Below, one piece after another: positions 16,097 through 23,566 of a stretch of DNA of 64,000 bases. Location of the stretch: assembly GCF_016879755.1 (NCBI RefSeq), contig NZ_WOFU01000001.1:1141489-1205488 (forward strand), read 5' to 3'. Origin of the DNA: Bacillus sp. B15-48. GTDB taxonomy: Bacteria > Bacillota > Bacilli > Bacillales > Cytobacillaceae. Numbering within the stretch: position 1 is the first letter of the stretch; the number at the start of each line of letters is the position of its first letter. The notes under the pieces are model-generated. The model saw only the letters and a program-made list of their open reading frames with translations. It had not been told where the DNA came from and ran no database searches. The translations under genes were made by a program, and so were the position numbers.

Positions 16097-16145
16097 ATTA
16101 GATTAAGGGGATAATAGGGTAAATACAGTTTGTAGAGGGGGTAGT

Positions 16146-16196
16146 ATGATTAAAGCAACAGATTTACTTGTTCAGTGCCTAGAGAATGAGACCTAA
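16146..16196 (+). pseudogene. Fragment: N-terminal 16 codons of an acetolactate-synthase-like gene
   Basis: ATG 16146 with a GAGGGGG ribosome site encodes MIKATDLLVQCLENET-stop. This resembles the first residues of thiamine-diphosphate enzymes of the acetolactate synthase group (KA.DL.V.CLE.EGV). The frame then ends at TAA and unrelated sequence follows, so only the start of the gene remains. Confidence 0.4.
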
Positions 16197-16198
16197 GC

Positions 16199-16449
16199 AA
16201 TTGAATAAGTTTGAACTAGTATTAAAAAATGCTTTAAATCAAACCAATGATATTTGTAAGCAATCAAGAACTTGATGTACCAAAATCAAGTCGAAAAGCA
16301 TTTAAGCTCCTACAAGAAGCTCGATTCCTTGATGCATCCTTAGCAAAAACATCGAAAAATATATTTGATTTTCATAATATCGCTGTTCATAATTCCGATG
16401 CATTGTAACTCAATAATTGATTTTAAAGATTTAACGAAAGTATTATGGC
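16199..16449 (+). pseudogene. Broken HepT-like (DUF86) ribonuclease toxin gene
   Basis: Three short reading-frame pieces line up with a HepT/DUF86 protein: NALNQTNDICK, then (after a 1-base shift near 16270) DVPKSSRKAFKLLQEARFLD...FHNIAVHN, then (after another shift near 16410) NSIIDFKDLTKVL. The RN-x4-H active-site region of HepT is altered to HNIAVH here. No start codon and no adjacent MntA nucleotidyltransferase are seen. This is a degraded toxin gene lying in the rlmH-proximal cassette. Confidence 0.6.
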
Positions 16450-16494
16450 ATTTAACTTACTGAATGAGATTATTTTGTGAGGCCTTCATACACA

Positions 16495-16533
16495 AAAACA
16501 GCTAAGAATATGAATTTCATATTCTTAGCTGCA
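16495..16533 (-). terminator. Terminator of the saccharopine-dehydrogenase-like gene
   Basis: Nearly perfect 15-bp stem CAGCTAAGAATATGA with its complement, followed by TTTTTG on the minus strand, about 80 nt after the stop codon at 16613. Confidence 0.85.
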
Positions 16534-16612
16534 CTTTTGAACTTTTGTTTAAGGTTTTTGTATTTTAAAACTGGATTATATCAATCACAAACGATTTGCT
16601 TTCACTCTACTA

Positions 16613-17794
16613 TTATCCAAGGATTTCTTTTTCAATTGGAAGTAATTCCTCTAAAGTAAAGTCCCATCCGTTCGATTCGTTCGTAATGCGAACTAATTCT
16701 TTAAAGAAATCTTCTGTTTCAAGAATTCCTTCTGGTCCAAATACCCCACTCTTTTTATTTTTCATCGTACCAATGAGGTAGATACCAATAGCTTGTCCAG
16801 CAAATGTGTAAATCCCCTTATCATAAACCGAGCACATGTAACGGTTAGTGTAGCGAACTTTCTTGCCATCAACAGTACCTTCTACGATTGCCGCTTGACC
16901 TTGCCATACTCCTTTATCTTTCCACTTTTCAGGAGCTTCCCAAATTGGTGTTCCTGGATCAACAGGTGGATGTTTTGGTTCCTGATATCCACGCGCTTCT
17001 TCTCTTAGCTCTTTATGGAAGCGATTACCCCCTAGACAAGCACAAAATTCATTAATTTTTATGTAGCGAGGAAGTGTGTGTGGTTCAGAATGTCCTACAT
17101 AAAATACTGGAACTCGGCCATACGGTTCTGGAAAATCAATATATTCCCCTGAATCCCATGCTGGCATCTTATCAAATTTACCATCTTTCCAAACAACAAT
17201 ATCCCCAGTCATTGAATGAACTAAGTGATTCCAACCTGCAGGACTACTCTCTTTGAAATCTTGAGCATCTACGAAGTCATAGGATTCTTCTGCTACTAAA
17301 TCTGATTGAGGAGATCCTACATGCCATGCAATTTTAATGCTGTCTATATCATCCATCATTCCAGCAACATACTTTGCTTGCATGTTTGAAATTCCAGGAG
17401 TTTGTCCACAACCAATTAAAGCCGTCACGCCTGCAGCTTCTGCCTTTTCGTGTAATTCAAGTAAGTCATCCGTCGCATCACCATCGTCACAAACGTCCAC
17501 ATAATCCGTACCCGCTTCGATAACCGCTTTCAAAATCGGAACCCCAAACTTCACAAATGGACCAACCGCATTAAATACGACATCCACTTCACGAGCTAAA
17601 GCAGTTACACTTTCAGAATCAGTAACATCTAGTTGTACCGTTTTAACTTCTGGAAAATTAAGTGTCGCAGCAAACTTATCCGCAGCCTCTTTATTTAAAT
17701 CTGCAACTGTAACTGACTCAATTCCCGGAAAATTTCGAAGCGCTTGGATTCCGCCTCTACCCATAGTACCTGCACCGATTAACAATACTTTCAT
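16613..17794 (-). CDS. Saccharopine dehydrogenase family NAD(P)-dependent oxidoreductase
   Basis: A 393-residue protein. The N-terminal Rossmann fold has VLLIGAGTMGRGGIQALRNF (glycine-rich loop), VADLN for the adenosine ribose, and DVVFNAVGPFVKFGVPILKA. The catalytic/dimerisation domain follows (ALIGCGQTPGISNMQAKY). This fits the saccharopine dehydrogenase-like superfamily. True saccharopine dehydrogenation in a lysine pathway is not implied. The start has GAAAGGGG. It is the only intact gene of the rlmH-proximal cassette, flanked by the att-like repeats at 18319 and 16050. Confidence 0.8.
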   Translation of the reverse strand: MKVLLIGAGTMGRGGIQALRNFPGIESVTVADLNKEAADKFAATLNFPEVKTVQLDVTDSESVTALAREVDVVFNAVGPFVKFGVPILKAVIEAGTDYVDVCDDGDATDDLLELHEKAEAAGVTALIGCGQTPGISNMQAKYVAGMMDDIDSIKIAWHVGSPQSDLVAEESYDFVDAQDFKESSPAGWNHLVHSMTGDIVVWKDGKFDKMPAWDSGEYIDFPEPYGRVPVFYVGHSEPHTLPRYIKINEFCACLGGNRFHKELREEARGYQEPKHPPVDPGTPIWEAPEKWKDKGVWQGQAAIVEGTVDGKKVRYTNRYMCSVYDKGIYTFAGQAIGIYLIGTMKNKKSGVFGPEGILETEDFFKELVRITNESNGWDFTLEELLPIEKEILG

Positions 17795-18318
17795 TCAAAT
17801 TTCCCCTTTCAGACGATATTGTTTGTTCAGTGTTTCACAATACAATTATAGCTTAACTTACTTTCAAAAAAAATTCAAAGTTTTAACTTATTAAATAATT
17901 TAAATTAAGGTCGTTAATTACGGTGGGTGGTTTAGACTTCCTGTTTAATACGTGTATTAGATGTTAATCAAGCTCTAATAATCGTTATATTCCTAGCAAT
18001 AAAACAAGGGTATTTTGTTTAATCCAATTGTTAATTAACTTCAACTACCTCTTCTATTTGTCCATCTTACAAAACAGAAGCTCTGCAGAGACTTTATTCT
18101 ACACAGAACTTCGCATTTATCAATAAGATCCGTTCGACAAACTTCGGGCGGTGACAGGAACGATTCCTATTGGATCTTTTGAATGTCCTTTTAAATAGGC
18201 ATTCAAGTAAGCTTCCTTGAAACAGTGGGAAGCCTCTTACAATCACGATAGTTATAATTATTTCGTATATGTTTCGTTATCACTGAGAATAATCTGCACA
18301 CCGTAGGAAAAACCTCAT
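17795..18318. other. Gene-free stretch between rlmH and the cassette gene
   Basis: Includes the upstream region of the saccharopine-dehydrogenase-like gene and about 450 bp of sequence with no supported ORF. A short + frame at about 18150-18196 (VTGTIPIGSFECPFK-stop) may be a decayed C-terminus but I cannot assign it. The right edge (18310-18318) carries the ATGAGGTTTTT motif that also follows the copy at 15616. Confidence 0.45.
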
Positions 18319-18339
18319 CTATTTATGGTACGGTTCCCC
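18310..18339 (-). repeat. att-like site in the 3' end of rlmH (chromosomal copy)
   Basis: The minus strand reads GGGGAACCGTACCATAAATAG, the last codons of rlmH, followed by ATGAGGTTTTT. SCC elements of staphylococci insert at this same 3' end (orfX) and leave direct repeats. Three further copies lie downstream at 16050, 15616 and 13270. Confidence 0.65.
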
Positions 18340-18798
18340 CCGATTAATCCGAAACGCCCGGTAGATTTGCTCGACGAGGATCAATCTCATGAGCTGATGC
18401 GGGAAGGTCATTTTTGAAAAGCTTAATTGTTCGTCGGCTCGCTTAATGACCTCATTACTTAGGCCGAGTGAACCGCCAATCACAAAGGCGACCTTGCTTT
18501 TTCCGTAGGTCGCCAGTTGATCAAGTGTATTTGCCAATTGTTCGGATGTTTTTTGCTTGCCGTTAATTACTAGAGCAATGACGTGTATATCTTGATTTAG
18601 TTTTGCAAGAATCCGCTCTCCCTCTTTTTGTTTTACCTGCTCCATTTCGACTTCACTTAAATCTTCAGGTGCTTTTTCATCAGCTACCTCAATCATTTCA
18701 ATTTTTGCGTAGCCGCTCATGCGCTTAACATATTCTTCAATTCCTTGTTTTAAATATTTTTCTTTTAATTTTCCAACCGTCACAATCGATATATTCAC
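18319..18798 (-). CDS. rlmH: 23S rRNA (pseudouridine-1915-N3) methyltransferase RlmH
   Basis: A 159-residue SPOUT methyltransferase, full family length, starting [20 protein letters not shown]. It has the SAM-binding knot region [14 protein letters not shown] and ends [11 protein letters not shown], the conserved C-terminus that reaches the active site. It methylates pseudouridine 1915 in helix 69 of 23S rRNA. The gene is B. subtilis yydA and staphylococcal orfX. Its 3' end is intact even though att-like copies lie downstream, as expected for an element that rebuilds the gene end on insertion. Confidence 0.95.
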   Translation of the reverse strand: MNISIVTVGKLKEKYLKQGIEEYVKRMSGYAKIEMIEVADEKAPEDLSEVEMEQVKQKEGERILAKLNQDIHVIALVINGKQKTSEQLANTLDQLATYGKSKVAFVIGGSLGLSNEVIKRADEQLSFSKMTFPHQLMRLILVEQIYRAFRINRGEPYHK

Positions 18799-18834
18799 AC
18801 GTCATCCCCACTTTACAAACAGTTTACAAACAAG

Positions 18835-18958
18835 TTATCCACAGGAGTTATCCACATATTCACATTACAATCCACATTTTGTATGGGATCATTCGTTCCC
18901 CACCATATATACAGCAAGTTTTCCACAATATACACAGCTATTCGGGTCGTTATCCACA
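18835..18958. other. DnaA-box cluster upstream of rlmH
   Basis: Perfect TTATCCACA boxes at 18835-18843, 18848-18856 and 18950-18958, with near matches at 18856-18864 and 18919-18927. In B. subtilis a DnaA-box cluster at yydA (rlmH) takes part in titrating DnaA and restraining initiation. The placement here is the same. Confidence 0.8.
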
Positions 18959-19050
18959 GAGTCAATCTTTTCAAAACTAGGTGCTGTCTCGTGTTTTCTC
19001 ACCATTTCATCTAGTGCCTGGTCTACATGTTCCCCGCAGCAATAAACCAT
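18889..19050 (-). CDS. yyzF: CxxH/CxxC protein, YyzF family
   Basis: A 53-residue protein starting at ATG 19050 with GAGGTGAGGAG as ribosome site. It has VYCCGEHVDQALDEMV near the start (C-x2-H) and CVYCGKLAVYMV near the end (C-x2-C), a likely single zinc site. It matches the small YyzF family found next to rlmH/htrA in Bacillus. Function is unknown. Its 3' third overlaps the DnaA-box cluster. Confidence 0.8.
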   Translation of the reverse strand: MVYCCGEHVDQALDEMVRKHETAPSFEKIDSVDNDPNSCVYCGKLAVYMVGNE

Positions 19051-19111
19051 ATTCTCCTCACCTCTCTTGTCCGTACTATATTTTAAAACACACTTCCCTT
19101 ATTTATCGCGT

Positions 19112-19167
19112 GACTAACCATCAGTGGAGGATGGAGAATCCCCCCCCTCTGATGGAAGTTTCGTCTT
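19112..19167. repeat. Dispersed palindromic repeat, copy 1
   Basis: Starts ACTAACCATCAGTGG and ends CTGATGGAAGTTTCG; the two halves form a stem around a short C-rich loop. Sister copies at 26233-26288 and 63461-63516. It lies between htrA and yyzF. Confidence 0.75.
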
Positions 19168-19212
19168 ATCCACAAACCATTTTAGCATACAATCACCACT
19201 GTTATTTTGCAC

Positions 19213-19244
19213 AAAAAGGACAGAAAGCTTTCACTTTCTGTCCT
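19213..19244 (-). terminator. Terminator of htrA
   Basis: 11-bp perfect stem AGGACAGAAAG / CTTTCTGTCCT with a T-run on the minus strand, just past the htrA stop codon. Confidence 0.85.
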
Positions 19245-19254
19245 CTTAAAAAGA

Positions 19255-20496
19255 TTATCCGCGAAAATCCAATTCCTCGGCGATGAGCGTGACCGTCGTC
19301 TCTTCCAACTCACCGTCACGGTAGAACTTTACATGCATCTCATTCCCAGGTTCTTTTTCATTATATAAATGTTTGCGGAGATCGACAGCATCCTTTATTT
19401 GTTCGCCATCTAACTCGACAATAACATCGTATATTTTTAATCCGGCCTCATCTGCAGGTGAATTCGTAACGACTTCTAGTATCGCCACCCCACGGTTGAT
19501 GTTCTCTGGTAATTGTAACGTTGATTGTTGAAAACGTACCGGAATTTCTGTAACAGAGCTTAAACTTACTCCTAAGTATGGTCTCCTAACCTCGCCATAG
19601 CGTTCTAAATCATTAATAATTGGGATGGCATAATTAATCGGAATCGCAAGTCCAATCCCTTCAACCGCCGATTGAGCAATTTTCATCGAATTAATGCCAA
19701 TTACCTTGCCCTCAATATTAATGAGTGCTCCACCACTATTCCCAGGGTTAATCGCTGCATCTGTTTGTAAAACCTCTGCCTGCCAATCTGGCGAACCATC
19801 CTGGTTAATGTCAACAGGGATGGAACGTTCGAGGCCAGAAATAATCCCTTGCGTAACTGATCCCGAAAACGTCAAGCCAAGGGGGTTTCCGATTGCAATC
19901 GCTGGCTCACCAATCACTAAATCATCTGAATTACCGAATTCAGCAACCTTTTTTACATTTTCAGAAGAAACCTCTACAACGGCTAAATCCGTCCACGGGT
20001 CACCACCAACAAGCTTAGCTGGTGTTTTTGAACCATCACTAAATGTCACTTCAAGCTCTGTAGCACCTTGAACTACGTGATAATTTGAAACAACATATGC
20101 TTTATCTCCATCTACTTTATAAATGACTCCTGAGCCAACTCCTGCTTCTTTGGTTTGCTCCATATTGAACCAAGAATTGCCCTTTTGAATATTCGTAATC
20201 CCAACAACTGCATCGACGGTTTCCGCAACCGCTTCGGTGATTCCTGTTTGTACATTCACAGAAACATTTCTTGTCTCTCCAGATCCTTGCGGTTGTTCTG
20301 TCTCATTAATTGATTCTACGTAATTTTTCGGTACGACATTATATGGCAATGCCCCCATGTTAGAAAGTGTCGGAATAGTAAAGACAACGAGCAAACCACC
20401 GATAAGTGCTCCAGCAAGGCTCGCTAGAAGAAAGCCGCCTTTCGATCCTTTTTGCCGTTGATAGCGTGATTGATTGTCTTCGTCGTAATATCCCAT
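19255..20496 (-). CDS. htrC: Membrane-anchored HtrA-type serine protease (YycK/HtrC)
   Basis: A 413-residue protein: short cytoplasmic N-terminus, one TM helix (about 20-42), trypsin-like domain and one PDZ domain. The catalytic triad is visible as SNYHVVQGA (His), DPWTDLAVVEV (Asp) and AAINPGNSGGALIN (Ser). The PDZ part has LGVSL and ADEAGLKIYDVIVELDGEQI. It acts on misfolded or processed proteins outside the membrane. As in B. subtilis it ends the wal cluster, about 170 nt after walJ, with a terminator between, so it is probably expressed separately. Start has GAAAGG. Confidence 0.92.
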   Translation of the reverse strand: MGYYDEDNQSRYQRQKGSKGGFLLASLAGALIGGLLVVFTIPTLSNMGALPYNVVPKNYVESINETEQPQGSGETRNVSVNVQTGITEAVAETVDAVVGITNIQKGNSWFNMEQTKEAGVGSGVIYKVDGDKAYVVSNYHVVQGATELEVTFSDGSKTPAKLVGGDPWTDLAVVEVSSENVKKVAEFGNSDDLVIGEPAIAIGNPLGLTFSGSVTQGIISGLERSIPVDINQDGSPDWQAEVLQTDAAINPGNSGGALINIEGKVIGINSMKIAQSAVEGIGLAIPINYAIPIINDLERYGEVRRPYLGVSLSSVTEIPVRFQQSTLQLPENINRGVAILEVVTNSPADEAGLKIYDVIVELDGEQIKDAVDLRKHLYNEKEPGNEMHVKFYRDGELEETTVTLIAEELDFRG

Positions 20497-20597
20497 TAGT
20501 AACCAGTCCTTTCAAATCAATGAATGAAAGATAATATATAAAATCATTATACAACTATGGAAACAAAAAATTAATTATTTAATATTATTAACCGCAA

Positions 20598-20640
20598 ACA
20601 ACCGCAAACTCCTTGCCTATGCAGGGACTTGCGGTTGTTG
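20598..20640 (-). terminator. Terminator of the wal operon
   Basis: Stem CAACCGCAA ... TTGCGGTTG closely after the walJ stop codon. A second partial copy of ACCGCAAAC follows, so two alternative stems are possible. Confidence 0.7.
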
Positions 20641-20667
20641 TGAAGCTTTTTTAAACGATTCATCCTT

Positions 20668-21462
20668 TTAAAGAGCTGTTAATGCAGTTGGCATTTTCGG
20701 GTCGGTATCATATAGCTTAAATTGCTCACCTACTTTAATTCCACGCCCTTCAAGTGTTTGCATCACAGACATTCTTGCTAAATCCTTCATGTTATTATCA
20801 GCACTTAAATGCGCTAAATAAATTCGCTTTGTGTTGTCACCAACGACTTCACTCATCGCAATCGCTGCATCTTCATTCGATACGTGGCCGTAATCACCAA
20901 GAATCCGTCTTTTCACATTCCACGGGTATCTCCCCATGCGAAGCATTTGGACATCATGATTGCTTTCAAACACATACGCATCCGCATTTGCAATCATTCC
21001 TTTCATCCGGTCACTCACATATCCTGTATCTGTTATCAACACTAACTTCTTTCCTTCGTGGTGGAAAATATAAAACATCGGTTCTGCTGCGTCATGGGAG
21101 ACACCGAAGGATTCTATATCAAGCGAGCCAAAGGTTTTAACCGTCTCCATATCAAACGTGAACTTTTGTTCTAATGGCACTTCACCAATCAGTCCGTCCA
21201 TCGCTTTCCATGTTTTTTCATTCGCATAAATTGGCAATTTATATTTACGAGCTACGATTCCAATCCCCTTTATATGGTCACTATGTTCATGCGTTACTAA
21301 TATCCCCGTGAGGTTTTTTAGCTCTCGTCCGATTTGCTGACATAAAGCATCCATTTGCTTGCCGCTTAATCCTGCATCAACTAAAAAGCTTTGTTCCTCC
21401 GTCTCCACATAGATCGCATTTCCCGTACTCCCACTAGCGAGAACACTAAAATGCAAAGTCAT
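20668..21462 (-). CDS. walJ: MBL-fold exonuclease-like hydrolase WalJ (YycJ)
   Basis: A 264-residue metallo-beta-lactamase-fold protein with [16 protein letters not shown], the HxHxDH metal site at about 55-66. ITDTGYVSD, a further GHVSNEDA and LAHLSADNN supply the remaining ligands. Homologues process DNA ends (5'-exonuclease) and influence cell-wall/division coordination. It is the last gene of walRKHIJ, 6 nt after walI. Start has GGAGTGA. Confidence 0.92.
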   Translation of the reverse strand: MTLHFSVLASGSTGNAIYVETEEQSFLVDAGLSGKQMDALCQQIGRELKNLTGILVTHEHSDHIKGIGIVARKYKLPIYANEKTWKAMDGLIGEVPLEQKFTFDMETVKTFGSLDIESFGVSHDAAEPMFYIFHHEGKKLVLITDTGYVSDRMKGMIANADAYVFESNHDVQMLRMGRYPWNVKRRILGDYGHVSNEDAAIAMSEVVGDNTKRIYLAHLSADNNMKDLARMSVMQTLEGRGIKVGEQFKLYDTDPKMPTALTAL

Positions 21463-21468
21463 ATCATT

Positions 21469-22260
21469 TCACTCCGTTATCTCTGTCTCTTCATCATTAA
21501 ATTGAATCACTTGTCCTTCAAAAGCATGAACAAAAAGATCTTCCTCTTCATTTACGACAATTCTCCATGTTGGTGCTAACACTTGTGAGGCAGCAAGTTG
21601 AATTAATGTCGAATAGCCAAATTCGATTTTTGTAATCTCACTTCTTGGCTTTAACATTCCTTTTTTATATAAGATTTCAATTGCCCCTAGTGAAGTGAGG
21701 ACTTCTTGCTCCTCTGACATTTCCTCAATTTCTTCAATAAATGTTTGTTCATACGAGGTTACTTCATTATTTTCATTAAAATAAAATGTCAATTTCCCGC
21801 TTCGGTTGCGATACATCATTTTTCCATCATAAAGCTGATAATACGTAATTGTCCCCTCAATATCGTCCTTTTTCCAAAACCGATACTGTCCTCCATATTC
21901 AACAATCGCCTTTACAATGACCGAAAAATCGTCAGTGTTGAATTTTTCATCAACAGGAATGGGCTCTTCAAATTTCCCAAAAATCATCGTCCCATCATGA
22001 TCAATGAATTTCTGGACATTTGATACCGGCTCAACCTCAGTGAAAGTTTTCGGTTTTACACTAATATATCTTTCTTTCCCGAGTTCTTGTGGTAATTCAC
22101 CGTAAACAATATCATCATTTTTTAATCGCTCATCAATGGTGGCTTCTTTTATGACTTCATATTTCGCCTCACTCCGTGTATTAACAAATTGATAAATTAA
22201 ATAAATATCAAGGAGGAGAAAGCTGATAATGAAAATGGTTTTAATTTTACCCCAATCCAT
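21469..22260 (-). CDS. walI: WalK-associated membrane regulator WalI (YycI)
   Basis: About 263 residues: an N-terminal TM helix (KTIFIISFLLLDIYLIYQFV) and an extracytoplasmic YycI domain. With WalH it forms a complex that damps the WalK kinase through TM contacts. I chose ATG 22260 (MDWGKIKT), preceded by AAGAGGTG, which gives a 14-nt overlap with walH. A longer in-frame start exists upstream. Confidence 0.9.
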   Translation of the reverse strand: MDWGKIKTIFIISFLLLDIYLIYQFVNTRSEAKYEVIKEATIDERLKNDDIVYGELPQELGKERYISVKPKTFTEVEPVSNVQKFIDHDGTMIFGKFEEPIPVDEKFNTDDFSVIVKAIVEYGGQYRFWKKDDIEGTITYYQLYDGKMMYRNRSGKLTFYFNENNEVTSYEQTFIEEIEEMSEEQEVLTSLGAIEILYKKGMLKPRSEITKIEFGYSTLIQLAASQVLAPTWRIVVNEEEDLFVHAFEGQVIQFNDEETEITE

Positions 22261-23566
22261 TGTTCGGCACCTCTTCTTCAAGCTTTAGCTCAAACCAGAC
22301 ATTATCATATTGATAAAACCACCCTGGCTCCAAATAGATGAGTGAGGAATCGTTCGGATTGCTTAACATATAATAACCAAGCGAAACATTTTCGATTAAT
22401 TCATGATTCATTCCTTCCTTCTCAAGCAAGAAATCAATCACTTCTTGGCCGGACGGAAAGACTTCTGTCCTCATTCCTGAATTCAGGGGAATTTCCAAAT
22501 AGAAGCTTGGCCGATTATAACGTTTAATTTCGGAATGGCCCCATTCTTGAATAATTTCTGACATCCCAATCTGGTTAAAGATTGGATAACCTTGCTCCGT
22601 ATACATTCGAAAAACCACTTTTTGGTTCCGATCATCTTTATAAGCATAACGGAAATGATCCGTCCAGCCACTATGGACATTGACAAAATCAATGCTTTTT
22701 TGAACGAGGTTTTCCGGACCAACTCCCGTTTCGCTTTCTCTAAATGGACTAATATAGGAAATGATATTCGTATTATTATCGACAGTCATTTTACTCGCTT
22801 CATCTGCATATTCTTCGCCATCAGGAACAAAACTCCTTTGGACAAAGCTAGGGTCTCGAAATAAGGCATTTTTCAATTCCTCAGATTCAATCGGGTTCCG
22901 ATAGTAAGTGTAGCTTTTCATTTCTGTTTCTTCACTCGGTAAATAGACATTTTTCCCGCTCGGCAAGTCATAACCATTGAAAGAAGCATATTCTGCTGTT
23001 TTTTGTTCGTATTCATCAGAAAACTCATTGATGGCGGTTAAACTAACATAGCTTTTAAATGTTTGTTCTGTCTTTGTCGAATAGAAATAAATCTCGCCCT
23101 CTTGTTTCCCGCTCGTGGAACTATCAATAATGATGCGGTCAAATTCAATTTTAGGTAAATTATCGTCTTGGAAATTTAATACTCGCTTATACGCATCAAT
23201 CGGAACGACTTCTGGAAAAATGATTTCTGTAAAAATTCCATTGGTAACTTCTTTTTTCCATGCTGCAGATTCATCAGAAAACTTTTTAACATCATAATAT
23301 TTCCACTGGCTAATTAAAGAGATGAATTCATCCATTTCTTTAGAGTCGATGATTCCAACTTGCCGATTTCCTTGATGAAAAACCACTTGATGTGGCTTGA
23401 TGATCTGTTTAACTTCTTTTTTTTCACCAATTGCCACTTCATTTACTGTTCTTTCATTCCCCATCGTTTCGTACTTAGGTTGGAAAGTCCAAACGCTCCA
23501 AGTTAAGATTCCACTTAAAGCAATAAGAATGATTAAAATGCCTGTTTTGATATTCTCATATGTCAT
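22247..23566 (-). CDS. walH: WalK-associated membrane regulator WalH (YycH)
   Basis: About 439 residues: one N-terminal TM helix (GILIILIALSGILTWSVW) and a large extracytoplasmic YycH domain. It acts with WalI as negative modulator of WalK. ATG 23566 overlaps the walK stop codon in an ATGA arrangement, so translation is coupled. An in-frame TTG lies two codons upstream. Confidence 0.9.
   Translation of the reverse strand: MTYENIKTGILIILIALSGILTWSVWTFQPKYETMGNERTVNEVAIGEKKEVKQIIKPHQVVFHQGNRQVGIIDSKEMDEFISLISQWKYYDVKKFSDESAAWKKEVTNGIFTEIIFPEVVPIDAYKRVLNFQDDNLPKIEFDRIIIDSSTSGKQEGEIYFYSTKTEQTFKSYVSLTAINEFSDEYEQKTAEYASFNGYDLPSGKNVYLPSEETEMKSYTYYRNPIESEELKNALFRDPSFVQRSFVPDGEEYADEASKMTVDNNTNIISYISPFRESETGVGPENLVQKSIDFVNVHSGWTDHFRYAYKDDRNQKVVFRMYTEQGYPIFNQIGMSEIIQEWGHSEIKRYNRPSFYLEIPLNSGMRTEVFPSGQEVIDFLLEKEGMNHELIENVSLGYYMLSNPNDSSLIYLEPGWFYQYDNVWFELKLEEEVPNNGLG

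Noticed and set aside
15121..16781. Short plus-strand ORFs across the island
   Set aside because: They lack ribosome sites and recognisable motifs; most lie over repeats or opposite real genes.
13270..18340. Active SCC element with its own recombinase
   Set aside because: No serine or tyrosine recombinase gene exists in the segment; only a decayed or trans-mobilised element can be claimed.
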